From positions 35,431,598 to 35,495,597 of the forward strand of contig CM043962.1 in NCBI GenBank assembly GCA_014529385.2: a stretch of DNA of 64,000 bases, written 5' to 3'. Every line of letters begins with the position of its first letter. The first letter of the stretch is position 1. Position numbers and translations under genes: made by a program. The notes beneath the pieces were generated by a model. It saw nothing but the letters and a program-made list of their open reading frames with translations. It was not told the DNA's origin and made no database searches. This stretch comes from Adiantum capillus-veneris. Its lineage: Eukaryota > Streptophyta > Polypodiopsida > Polypodiales > Pteridaceae. Of this stretch, positions 42,386 to 55,592 are shown one piece after another.

Positions 42386-42959
42386 TGTGGAGATGGACAC
42401 ACAACTTGCTCAGCTGCACCCATCGAGACCTCCCCTCCAAGGCATATAAGCACCCCAAACCATGCCTCGCAAAGGCGGAGACTGCATGACAGATGGAAGT
42501 GGCTGCAATGAGCACAACAAAAATTAGCTGGACTGCGACGGTCTTATGATCGTCCTCCAAACTGTTGGGCGAGCAAGAAAAAAAATGCGCTACACTCAGT
42601 TTAAATGCCACGAGGCCCTTTCAACTCCGCGCTGGTGACACAGAAGGCAACCAAGTAATCTGTCAGTGAAGGACATACCTGTGGAGAAAATGCCGCAAAA
42701 TCCTCGGGCAGACGATGGAGAGGTTGATTGGAGATGAAGAAAATGTGATGACGCGGGGGAATAGCAGCACAGGAGCCAAACACCGAAATTTATGTGAGAG
42801 CTTGTTGGCACTGCAGCAAAGACGCACACGTGGCCGCGCACAAATGAGTCTGTTTCGCAAGCACCGGCCGTGCCACTTGGGTCCTCTCCGCGTTTCCCAC
42901 AAAAGTAGCGTTTTGTTTCAGCTCAGAGTGCCTTCCCATACTGCAAAAGCCTTCTTACT
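42386..42959. other. Stretch upstream of the bHLH-like remnant, no assigned gene
   Basis: GC-richer than its surroundings, with short overlapping frames on both strands (for example - strand 42611-42321). Composition suggests decayed coding or promoter sequence but no family is visible. Confidence 0.35.
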
Positions 42960-43135
42960 AACTAATTGACACCTCCTTTTGGAAGGTGCTCACAAACGTC
43001 CGTTGATCGTGATCGTTCAATTGTTTAGGGAATGCAAAAGATTCCCACATCTTTGTATCCGGGGTTCGAACTCATGCCCTCACTCCCCCTTGAGGTTAAT
43101 AATCGCTAAGCTATCGCGTACGCGTTGAAAGGGGT
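42960..43135 (-). mobile_element. tRNA-derived SINE candidate
   Basis: The - strand carries an A-box-like TAGCTTAGCGAT (43113-43102) and, about 30 bases further, a B-box-like AGTTCGAACCCC (43073-43062). These are the two internal RNA polymerase III promoter boxes of tRNA-related SINEs. The sequence downstream on that strand (to about 42960) is the presumed unrelated body. Limits and any target duplication are not resolved. Confidence 0.45.
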
Positions 43136-43159
43136 GTGTGTGTTAAGTTTATAGAGCAG

Positions 43160-43345
43160 GTCGTCACGGATAAGTTCACACCTACTTCATACTTAGTTCA
43201 CATCGAGTTAACACCAAATTTGGTGTGGTGCACGTACCCTCCCAAGTTTACACCAAGTTCACACTTAGTTAACATTGAGTTTACACCGAATTTGGTGTGG
43301 TGAACATACCTCCCGCGTTCACACTCAGTTCACATCTAGTTTAAA
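43160..43345. repeat. Tandem duplication carrying a 16-bp palindrome
   Basis: Two copies of a block of about 70 bp built of AGTTCACA/AGTTTACACC phrases. Each contains the palindrome ACACCAAATTTGGTGT (43211-43226, exact; 43283-43298, one mismatch) followed by GGTG.ACGTACC or GGTGAACATACC. Confidence 0.75.
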
Positions 43346-43879
43346 AAGTGATCGGACGGCCCATATTGCTCCTGCCTCGTGACACCTAATGTGGGCCATT
43401 GATCCCACATCCCTAGGGAGGTGTCAATTAGTGATGAGGGGCTCTCATTGTAAGCGATTGTTGTCTGTCGTGTGCAACCCCACAAGGTTGCACTCAACAT
43501 GTTCAAAATCAAAGGTATGGATGCGCTTCTCAACTTCAGAGGCAAAACCTTCCCCTTTTTTACTTTCCAGCGATGTAGTTGGGAGTATGGGCTGGTTGAC
43601 ACATTTTAAATGGCCCTTCAAAACCAATGTTATTGGGTCTATGGGCAAGCGCTCTTAGAGCGCCGTCTTCGCAGGGGTTAGCCACCTAGTGACCTCAATA
43701 AAACTTTGCCAATGAATTGCAACTTGTCGAATTTGCCAAATTTATAAAATGTTCTCTCTACCCTTGCCTCACACTCACTCAAAATAGCAGTGAGGCTACC
43801 ATAGGCTGAAGGATAATTCTTGAGTCAACTCAACTCCATTGTCCACCAACATGCGAAACCCTTCTTATTGGAGTTTACT

Positions 43880-43883
<4 letters not shown>

Positions 43884-43964
<81 letters not shown>
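43884..43964. repeat. (CT)n(CA)n compound microsatellite
   Basis: About 19 CT units followed without interruption by about 21 CA units. Confidence 0.95.
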
Positions 43965-43971
<7 letters not shown>

Positions 43972-44599
43972 CCTAGAATACAAAAATAGAAACTAAAAAT
44001 AAATAAATCAAATTTTGTAAATTGAAACTTAACCTGGAGAAAGGAATCCTCTAAAATTTCTATTGGAAAACTCCAACCCATGATGTGGGTGCTTTATCTC
44101 TATTGACGGTGCGCATTGTCAACAGTGCTCATTTTTAAAGATTTGCTCATACTTTCTCTAGAAGGTCTACATGCCTTCCTTGTGAAGGCACTTAGGTAAT
44201 CTTAACGTCAATTAAATGAAATTTCATCCATGGTGGCATGCTAATTTTTAAAATAAGAGAACCTTAACCGTGTGAATATCCATCAATTAAATTCTAAGTA
44301 ATTTTGTTAAAGCCTCTCAAAGGTTAGAAATATATTGAGGTGAAAGAATATGCTCTTTTCTTTTGGAAAAATGAAATAAAAAACTCCAAAAAAGACTTGT
44401 CTTTCAAACTATCGTCCTGAATTTAAGTGGATATAACTTCATTCAAAGGTTCACAATTATTTCCTCTTTGGGTTCTAAATATAAGGTATGATATCTAGCC
44501 TATAACTTCAAACCATCATTATCCTATTTTCAAATCTAAACAAGCATCAGCAATGTTTGAAAATTTAAGAAAGCTTGCCTAGAAAGCAAGAAAGTCATA

Positions 44600-44612
44600 T
44601 GTGTGTGTGTGT

Positions 44613-44650
<38 letters not shown>

Positions 44651-44692
44651 GAAGAAGAAGAGAGTTTTTAACATCGTAGGAAACTATCCCGC

Positions 44693-44724
<32 letters not shown>
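44600..44724. repeat. (GT)n(GA)n and second (GA)n microsatellite
   Basis: GT units 44600-44613 pass into GA units to 44648. A second GA tract lies at 44696-44724. Confidence 0.9.
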
Positions 44725-44728
<4 letters not shown>

Positions 44729-45172
44729 TGGAAAATCAATTTCAAGATTTAGCATTAAAGCACAAACAATGATTTGAAGGTATCCACTTAAAACCAAAAT
44801 TACTTTATCTTCAAAGCAAAGAAAACTAACCAAACACTAAAGCCTTTGCCAATTGCAAGCCAAAAACCCTAACCAAACATTAAGGCATTTGTCAAAATGC
44901 CTTAATTACTTAAAACCAAAATTACTTTATCTTCAAAGCAAAGAAAACTAACCAAACACTAAAACCTTTGCCAATTGCAAGCCAAATACCCTAACCAAAC
45001 ATTAAGGAAAATCAATTTCAAGATTTAGCATTAAAGCACAAACAATGATTTGAAGGTATCCACTTAAAACCAAAATTACTTTATCTTCAAAGCAAAGAAA
45101 ACTAACCAAACACTAAAGCCTTTGCCAATTGCAAGCCAAAAACCCTAACCAAACATTAAGGCATTTGTCACT
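44729..45172. repeat. Partly triplicated 100-170 bp block
   Basis: A block of about 165 bp (GGAAAATCAATTTCAAGATT... to ...CCAAACATTAAGGC) at 44729-44890 recurs at 45005-45170. Its second half (ACTTAAAACCAAAATTAC... to ...AACATTAAGG) is present a third time at 44906-45004. The copies are nearly identical, so the duplication is young. Confidence 0.85.
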
Positions 45173-45507
45173 AGCATGACAAGCCAAAAAATGCCCTTCA
45201 TACAATGCCCTAGTTCAACACAATTTTAGCATAATTTAATTGAAAGTACTCATAAACAATGATAATGTGCAGCTTAACGACTATTTTATTTATAAAAATA
45301 AGTGTAAATAAGTAAAACATCATTTTATTTTAGTTTAAGTAAGTAAATCATCCTTATACTTTCAAATTTTTCATCATTTTTTTCGTTCAATGGAATTTGG
45401 CATTAACCTTTCTATCACCTAATTGGTTATTCAAGTTCCCTGTCAGTAATAGGCCTTGAGTTCAAGACTCCCTTGATATATATTTGAGGTCTCTTGAGAT
45501 ATGGCAT

Positions 45508-45550
45508 CTCCTCCTCCTCCTCCTCCTCTTCTTCTTCTTCTTCTTCTTCT

Positions 45551-45640
<90 letters not shown>
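45508..45640. repeat. (TCC)n(TCT)n(CT)n(CA)n four-part compound microsatellite
   Basis: TCC units (45508-45528), TCT units (to about 45556), CT units (to about 45585), then CA units to 45640 in uninterrupted succession. Confidence 0.95.
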
Positions 45641-45642
<2 letters not shown>

Positions 45643-47319
45643 TATATCAATTGATCAACCACCACACTATAAGAGCATATACAAATTGTGCATGTCATTT
45701 TTTGTTGGCCATTGTGTGACATCCACCAATCTTCCTTTCAACTAATACATTCCAAGTTGGTACCGCTAAGTGAGCCTTTGCACAACAGCCCCATGAAATT
45801 GACCATTTGATGTACTAGTGCTCGCATGCAACCTTTGCCAAACTACTGACTAGAGCATGCCTTTGTACAAAGGATACCCTTTCTAATTTGTAATGTGTAA
45901 TCATACTGATTGTAAAAAAACAAATGTGCATGGTCAAAATGACTCTACTAGAAGACCAACATTGGACATCCAAATGAAAAGCCCTTAACTCGTGCTAGAG
46001 AATTAGGTGACGATTTCCCCCAAGCTAGATCAAAGGACGAGGGAATAGATTCAAGGCTCCACGTGGGAGCAAGTCCGTGGCTAGTGATCTCCCCAAAATT
46101 ATTCTAATAAGAGAATTTCCTTTAGTAGCTCTCAATAGGTGGAGAGAACTCTTTCCCCTAGTCTTCTTAGACATCTAAACAAGAGAGGACATGTCCAATG
46201 CCAATTTCTTTCAAAGGAGCAATGAAGACAGACTCAACCATCCACTAGCACATGCGTCCCCTCCTCTTCAAATCACACTTAGATCTCACACCATTTGACA
46301 AATTTTCACTCTAAAAATATCAATTCTAACTTGACTTCTTCTCCACAAGAACTTATGGACCCTTGCCCTAGTCCTAAGAGTGATTGTATGTAATAGATAG
46401 TGTAATGAATGCAAAGAGGCCACAATGGACGTATTTTGCCTCATTATGATATGCATGTCCAACGAGAAAATTGTTGCCTTCAAGAGTAGATGTCTAGACC
46501 TCTCACTTTTGTGTAAACACCTACTATTAGGAGACTTAATGTCACCATGACATGGTTTTGGGATTGGGTGGAAGGTGTGATGAGATATTTGCATTGTACA
46601 AAAGAGTTGTGAATTTGCTTTAGAGGCAAAGATTCATGTGTAGTTTGTAGACATATAAGAGTGATAGTGTGTATACCCGCTACATTAGGGGCACTTGGTT
46701 TTTTCTCCATGGACATCTAGTTTGAAAGGACACCTTCTTTTAGGGTTTCTTTTAAGTTGTGTAGCCCTATGTTTCAAATGTCCTATCAATCTAATACAAA
46801 GGGGATAGACTATAGAATTCTAATGCTTGAATGTCTTATCCTTCTCCATCGTCTCCCTAATATGTGTTGTTGTTTTCCTTATGTTTCTTGTCTCATCATC
46901 CCCAAAACATGTTATCTGAGCACAGAGCCTCTCCTTGCGTTTTTGCATCCACGAGCGCAATTGTAGTTATGCACAGTTTTTGGAAACCTACCAAGAAATT
47001 GATGTCAAAGTAGGTTTTCAATAACCAAATAAGAGAACCATCCATCTTTTGATACTTCATAGCATCAGCTACATCTAAGGGGGCATACAAGGATAACTTT
47101 CGGGCTAGGATCCATTGGAATAAAGATAGGCTTGCAATCGATAATACCAAAGGCCTCCAACAATTCTTGGGCATGGCAGTACTAAGGAAAAAGATGTCCC
47201 CCTACTACCTTACATATCTCCAATCCAAGAAAAAAATGTAGTAAGCCAAGATCTATCATCTCAAACTCCTTGGCCAGGGTCTCCATCATACCATAAATAT
47301 GCTGGTTGAAAATCCTCTA

Positions 47320-48880
47320 CCTTTGGGAATATATGTAGCTACACCGGATGTGAGAGTGGAAGAGAAAAATGATTTACAAAGTGATTATGTTTTTGTTGGT
47401 ATGCATGATTTCAATACACTTTTACAACAAATTCAATAGATAGAACTTAATCTGGCCATGCTTAATACAAATTTGATTTCACTCACAAAGCTGGTTAATA
47501 ATTTTAGGTTGAAAGTCAGGCCAAATCAGTTGAAGATTCCATTCGTGGCAAGTGGACATCTAGATGGAGTTTGGTCATCATCAATATCTTCTCCTAGCCA
47601 CCTTGGTACGGGGAACACTAATCAAAAGACTTCATCATGGATGAAAGATTTGGAGCCATCAGTAGTCTATAGAGGTGAAGATCAAGAATTCAAGGATGTG
47701 GTTAATACTTTTCAGCTTAAGAGGGCAGATGTTTCTCATATATGTGCTACTCCACATGATTTCCATCCTAAGAAAAGTAGGATATCACTTGAAGGCAAGG
47801 CCTACAAAGTGGCGGATGTCACTTAAACTTGAACAAGATCTTACAATTTGGACATAGATTCAAGCTATGTTCTGAAAAGAAATTCTTCCAAGCAATGAAG
47901 ATGAGGGGAAGATGACAAGAATTGGCAAGCATGGCATAAATGTTTTATGCACACTTCTTCTCTCACTGCTTTTATCTTTGCCTATAGAGAATTGATTGTC
48001 AAGTTAGACGGTCTCAATGAGTTTCACAAGGTGCAAGGGTTCCTATGAGGACTACATCTTGATGTCAAGGTGTTGTTGATGAGAAAGGATTTTGTGATAA
48101 ATGCCCTACAATTTGTGTTTTCCTTGATGTGTATGAGATGAGCATACCAAGCAAGAATACCCTATTAATCAAAACGTAGATTAGGACAATACCAAGGGTA
48201 CTGATAAAGAGCCAGTAATGCAATGACAAGGCTTTACACATTGTCCACTTATTGCAATTAAACAAATCCACCGATTTCTCTTAGGTGGAAGTGTCTCATT
48301 TCAGAGAGGCAAATGAATGCTAACTTAACTCATAGCTTCCATATGGCAAAATCCAATGGGTCCTCATGATTTAGTTTATTTTCATGGATACATTAATGGA
48401 CACAAGGTGTGCATCTTTATTAGCAATTAAAAACTATTTGGATTTAGGTTTGGCTAAGAGATCAAAGCTTATATAAATTAAGAGTACACAAGTTATATCT
48501 TATCTCTTATGCAAGCGCAAGGCTATGATATTTGAGTTATGTGGTTGATGATGTTCTATTGGAGGTTCACGACAATCAAATGACATAATGAACATGTCAA
48601 GAGCTCATGTGGTTCTTGGACATGAGTGGTTGTATGGCCTTGGAGCTACTTTGAACTTTAGCTGTAATGGAATTGATAATCATCTATTTATTGCAGCTGA
48701 CATGTGGAAAAAGAGTTAGCGGCTAGTGGATTATGCAAAAGGATATTACATTTTATGTATATTTGATTATTCAAGTGCTCTTTATGACCTATGACTATTT
48801 ATGTCCGGCCGATCAATTTGTTCAAAAAATCTGTAAGTAAATATGTGCAAGAGGAAAATGCTCACTCTTGCACGGGGGGA
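47320..48880 (+). pseudogene. Decayed retroelement G: gag-like and protease-like segments
   Basis: Gag-like frames at 47320-47830 and a later segment with LIVKLDGLNEFHKVQGFL (stop) GLHLDVKVLL near 47985-48075, the usual C-terminal gag pattern. A protease-tail pattern MSRAHVVLGHEWLYGLGATLNFS lies near 48590-48655. No RT or integrase is visible between here and a purine-rich GCACGGGGGGAGA at 48874-48886 that could be a polypurine tract. Interpreted as a gag-protease relic with pol deleted; weak. Confidence 0.35.
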
Positions 48881-48981
48881 GATTGCACCCAGTGCATGTG
48901 TCTATTCTTCTCCTCTCTTCTTTTCTCTCTTGTTGTGCCGGTGTAGCATCCCGTTCTAGGAAGTGCATCTGTACGTGCTCT

Positions 48982-48985
<4 letters not shown>

Positions 48986-49027
<42 letters not shown>

Positions 49028-49039
49028 GTGTGTGTGTGT
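48986..49039. repeat. (CT)n microsatellite with short (GT)n
   Basis: About 20 CT units to 49026, then TATGTGTGTGTGTGT. Confidence 0.9.
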
Positions 49040-49044
49040 TCGCT

Positions 49045-50357
<1,313 letters not shown>

Positions 50358-50545
50358 CAATTGACGGTTGCGAGCAATTGGTTGTGCACCACCCAACTGC
50401 CATGCAACACTCAACACATTGCAGCTATGGTCGCATGACCACTCGTAGTCTCACTCAATGACACTCTCTCTTTCTCACACACATGCACGTGAGCCATCAT
50501 TGGCCAGTTCCCACTATAGCTTGACTCTCTTTTCCTCTCACACTT

Positions 50546-50587
<42 letters not shown>

Positions 50588-50784
50588 CTTCATAAGCAGA
50601 TTTCTCTCTCCCTCTCACCTCCATGCAGCCATCAACAATCATCTGCGAGCGTCTCTCTCTCTACCCCTTGTTGACACCACACAACCAATCCCTCATAGTC
50701 TTCTTCTCTCTCCCCCAATACCACTACCTACAAAGGTGAAAAATGTCAAAACTCTTCAGTGCGTGATAACGATCCCCCCCCCCG

Positions 50785-51127
<343 letters not shown>

Positions 51128-51129
51128 TC

Positions 51130-52250
51130 TCTCTTTCCCCCCTCTCCCCCTTTCCTTTTGGTCGATGGTCGATGGCATGGAAGCCTGCTGGTGGCTGCTA
51201 GCCAACTGTCTGATGCCCCATGAGTACCACATCTTAAGAAACCTCTAAAGTAGAAAACCACAGGGCTTGATCCAAACTCTACAGTGAGCATGTCGATGCC
51301 ATTTGTATGCACCCATTGTCGACACATTCGCATTCATAGCAATCTGATGTTGGCCGTCGTTATCACTCACTTCTTGCACTATGATGGCCTTATACCGAGA
51401 CTTTGAAAATGGACAAATTTATTTGAAAGGGCTTGAGAAGAAGAGAGGAGGCCCTTGTAGCTTCAACCAAGCGAGATACCTCACGCAAATTGCCCAAAAC
51501 TACAACATTTTTATTATTTGATTTCGACCAAGAGAAATAGTGAGTGATGTTGGTGTTGTAATTTTGATATTCTTTTTAAGCTTATTCTTAGCACATGCTA
51601 TGGTTAACACTAGGTAGAACCCTACCATTCGGAGCGAGTGCAACTTGTTAATGAATCTCTACCTTGCATCTCAATTTTGATCATCTACTTATCCTACCTC
51701 AATTTCACAGATGGGCCATGTTTTCTTTCAGTTATCACACGTATGATGGCACTTTATCAACAATTTTAAGTTACAATTTTGTTATCCATTGGGATATATT
51801 CATCTAACTGTTGTATTCAGTGTTTTGCAAAGATTTGTTGCTGCCAAATATCTAAAATGTTGAATTTTTTTAAAGTAGATAGTTGCAGGGATGATTCAAA
51901 AGTTCCTAGAAAGTTGCAGGGATGATGTTTGTACATAATCTGTTCATGAGGCAATACATTTCACTCATCCATTCATTCTTAATACTTCTGAAGATAAATT
52001 GGGCTGTTGACCTTCTGATTTCAAGTGTGTACTGAGAAACAATTGATGCTAGCAAATGGTGTTTGCAAGAACAAAATTTCAAGTAGTATGAGAGATACAT
52101 TGCTAAACACATGAGTTGAAGTACTACAAGAGCCTCACATTATGGATTTTGTTAACTTTTCTTCTAAAAAAATTTATTTTGTTCCTCATTAAATTTTTAT
52201 AATTCTCACTACTACACAATCATAGACACACCATGTGCATATATCAACCA
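51130..52250. other. Stretch without a recognised gene
   Basis: AT-rich; no coding pattern or repeat structure recognised apart from short pyrimidine tracts at 51128-51160. Confidence 0.4.
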
Positions 52251-52686
52251 TGTACACATCCAACAAGCCCATACATGCCTACGCATACGAAAAAGAAACC
52301 ATTGAGAAGAGAGAAAGAGATTATGATTATGGACTTGCATCGTGATGCCCTCGTGTAATTACTGTCTCGACATATTTATGGTGTCATTTTTTATGAAAAT
52401 AATTCTCGTAAAAATCTCGTTTAATTTTGTTTCTTCACCGTATGGTCGTTTTTATACCCAACGATGACTAAAAATAATATTGTTAGGTAAAAGCTACAAA
52501 TAGCGTAAAAAGCTAAATTTTAAAAATTGAACCACGGGCCCCCCTTGTCCACCAGAACAAGAAAACGGATCTGCTTTTCATCAAAAAGCACCGTTAACAA
52601 GCATTTTGGACCAAAAATTTAAGAAGTGGAGATTGAAACCTACTTTTCTCATTTTTAAAAGAGACTTGAAAATCGAGGATCTTACA
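52251..52686 (-). repeat. 3' LTR of gypsy element E
   Basis: On the - strand begins TGTAAGATCCTCGATTTTC at 52686, preceded by purine tract CAAGTGTGGGAGGA (52700-52687). Related to 58185-59392, which is longer: this copy lacks internal segments. The left limit is approximate. Confidence 0.6.
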
Positions 52687-54430
52687 TCCTCCCACACTTG
52701 AAAAATTTGAGGTGTTCTCAACTCAACATGAATATCAAATAAGTAGGTTCAAAACACTCTACAAAAATAAGCTAAATTGATTATTCCATAAGATATTCAA
52801 TTATGATCTTGTTTTGTAGAGATTTCGGTTGTGACAGTGTGCAATAATGTTGGAGCATTAGCAAGTCCAAAGGGTACCAAAGGTTCTTCATTTCTCCATG
52901 ATTTGCAGTGGTTGCATGGACATGAACATTTGATGGATTTCCTCCACCTCGAGCATTCTGAGTTTTGTTGATTTGAGTTCCTCCTTGAGGTTGTTGATTT
53001 CCTCCTTGAATGAGGTGGTCTATTGTTGTTGGGTGGTCCATTTTTCGTAAAGAGTGGATTTCTAAGTCTAAAATTCCCTTGATTTTGTGGTGGTCTTCGG
53101 TCCTTATACATGTTTTGTTGTGTTGTATTAGGTCTAGATCGTGAATTTCTAGAGTTCCTATTAGTGTCTGTACTTCTAGCATCATTTTGTTTTACAAGTT
53201 CATAATTTTTTGGATCTCCTGAGACACATGGTCATGCTCAAAACAATTGAAGCAAAGGTGATCTCTTATTGCCCTCCTACGTAAAATGGCTTCTCAATTT
53301 TGAGAATGTGAAGACCTAGACTCATCCTGTAATCAACATCTTGTACTACCATTTGATATTTCAAGCTCAATGGGCTGACTTGCATCAAGAACATCTGCAA
53401 AATTTGTCAGTCGCAAGGTCTGGAGTCTAGTCTTCAAAAGATTACATAAACTTGACAAAAATCGTGCCACTTTGACTTCTTGAATCATCCTAGCTAGTGT
53501 GTACTTGATAATATGATTCAAATCTCTGGTTCCCTGAATACAATCAAGACACTCATTCATACAGTCTGAATGATATACCTTATTTTGATAATTCTTCTTT
53601 AATAGAGCCTTAAGGTAATCCCAAGTTGCTGTGTTTGGGCTAACATGATTTTCATCACAATGATCCTTCCATGCTTGTCCGTCTTTTCAAGTTTGAACTT
53701 GGCAATAATAGCCTGGTCTTTGACAGACGAATGGGCTAAATCAAAGTAATCATCCATACGCTCAATCCAATTCTCAAGAACCTTGCCTACATCTTTGCCT
53801 TCTCCGCTAAAGCTCCCAGGTTGTGACTTTCAAAGCATAACATCGATGTCACGACCAATTATAGTCGGTTGAGGTAAGATTGGACATTGGCAGTAGCAGC
53901 CACTCCATTTCTTCTAAGAGGCATGATTGTTATTGCATCATGTCAAATTCAAAACCCTACGTTTAGTAAGTAAATGACTGACAATATATTACATTAATCT
54001 TCTTGCAATATATGTCAGCGGGAGGAAAAAAAATTTAAACCATGATTTCCTAAGGGATGGATAGTTATTTATACCTAGTCAAAAGACAATATCTAGTTAC
54101 GAGGCATCAAAAGTCAGTTATACCATCGTCAAAACCTCCTACCCTTTTGGTAAAGTAATCAAAAGTTACCTTACGAGCCATTGATAACTACAAAATAGAC
54201 ATTAAAAAATCCTTAATACACTTGCCTAACACCCCAATCAATTCATTGTAACCCAATAACACACATGGAGATTTAAGCATGTATCACCAACCAACATTTC
54301 TCGTAAATGATCATGAATACAATAATCTTTCTCAAACAACATGCATGAATGCATGCATGATGCATGAGACTAACCCAACTAGTATCAGGCTTTAGGCTAT
54401 CCCTATAACCTTAGGCTTTGATACTTGGTG
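52687..54430 (-). pseudogene. Internal region of gypsy element E: gag joined to an RT fragment
   Basis: On the - strand from a primer-binding-like segment (about 54430-54413, complement GTATCAAAGC). Gag contains FSGEGKDVGKVLENWIERMDDYFDLAHSSVKDQAIIAKFKLE (about 53820-53690), then VARFLSSLCNLLKTRLQTLRLTNFADVLDASQPIELE (about 53475-53365). An Asn/Arg/Pro-rich tail follows. Just before the polypurine tract the frame carries VPFGLANAPTLLH (about 52880-52850), the RT motif normally more than a kilobase further on, so most of pol is deleted. Many stops. Confidence 0.6.
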
Positions 54431-54653
54431 AGAGATACCCAGGGTCTATGTGAAAATTATACAATTTACACTTTTATACAAACTCAATATACATCAAACT
54501 TACGGAAGTATTTACATAGGGTTTGACCCATGAGCTGGACTGCATCCAGAGGTACCTAGAGACTAGTGGTATCCTTAAATGTGTGATATGAATGAAAGTG
54601 TACTCAATAAAATCACCAAGTGGAGAGTGAATATATGTGTACACTACATTGCA

Positions 54654-54658
<5 letters not shown>

Positions 54659-54714
<56 letters not shown>
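54659..54714. repeat. (GA)n microsatellite
   Basis: About 28 uninterrupted GA units. Confidence 0.95.
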
Positions 54715-54717
<3 letters not shown>

Positions 54718-55403
54718 GGTGAAATAGAGTGCAGAGACATAGGAGAATGACAAAAGAGAATCTTTAAAAGCCCCATCTAAATGAAACAAGCAACCATGAA
54801 TTAATGCAAGTACAAAATGTGGGTATACCATAACTTCAAGATATAAATGACTAGTAGAAGTATTGGACCTTGTGTAGGGATCAACCGGTCCACCCATCCA
54901 CTTTTGCTCCCACTATGGACAAAGAGAATTTCACTTTGCAGAGAGCGAGCCAGAGCACCTCTAACTTAGTTGAGACAGACATAAGCTGAAGCCGCTCTAC
55001 CTCCCTCCATGAACTTGAGCTCTAAAATGATTGCAAATACTAGCAGGTGGTAGGAAATCAACACCAACCATACAAGTTTAGGTGCCACGTCTCTTTGATG
55101 CTAAGCATCGGGTGTTTAGGCAAAGCTAAGGTAATATTCTTGATGTGTTAGCCATATAGATCATTCAATCCCTGGCGCACTAATTGTGTAGATGAGCCTA
55201 ACAAAAAAGAAGAAGATGTAGGCAAAAACCCGATCAAGCAAAGCCCAACTTCATCGATCCTTTCATCTAAAGCTAAGCAATGTAGGTGATCTTAATCTTG
55301 TAGCAGAACTATCGTGAGAAACATAACACATGAGTCCAATCAAAATAGCATCTTGCATATGCAAAAATAATTCATTTTCAAGCAGTCAAAATGTACAGGG
55401 TAT

Positions 55404-55592
55404 CTACCCTTACACATCTACCATAATCGAACAAAACCACTTCATAGTTCAATCCCAAACCATAAAGCATAATCCAATCCCCTCGCATGGATGTAAGGGT
55501 CTCTACCCTTACACATCTACCATAATCGAACAAAACCAATTCATAGTTCAATCCCAAACCATAAAGCATAATCCAGTCCCATCACATGGGTG
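55404..55592. repeat. 99-bp tandem duplication
   Basis: CTACCCTTACACATCTACC... recurs 99 bp later with few differences, followed by a shorter partial third similarity near 55590. Confidence 0.85.

Larger units (their letters stand above)
43346..47300. other. Gene-poor AT-rich stretch with microsatellites
   Basis: I see no credible gene. Contains the compound microsatellites and the duplicated block listed separately, and a short inverted repeat GCGCTCTTAGAGCGC near 43650. Open frames inside the microsatellites (Ser/Leu/His-Thr or Arg-Glu repeats) are artefacts. Confidence 0.45.

Noticed and set aside
44729-45172. CRISPR-like array
   Set aside because: Repeats are long, contiguous and without regular spacers, in a plant genome.
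45427-45745. Cys-Val, Arg-Glu, Ser-Leu and His-Thr repeat proteins at 45.4-45.7, 50.2-50.99 and 54.5-54.9 kb
   Set aside because: Pure translations of dinucleotide and trinucleotide microsatellites.
46896-47174. A - strand protein of 92 residues
   Set aside because: No conserved pattern on either strand; AT-rich chance frame.
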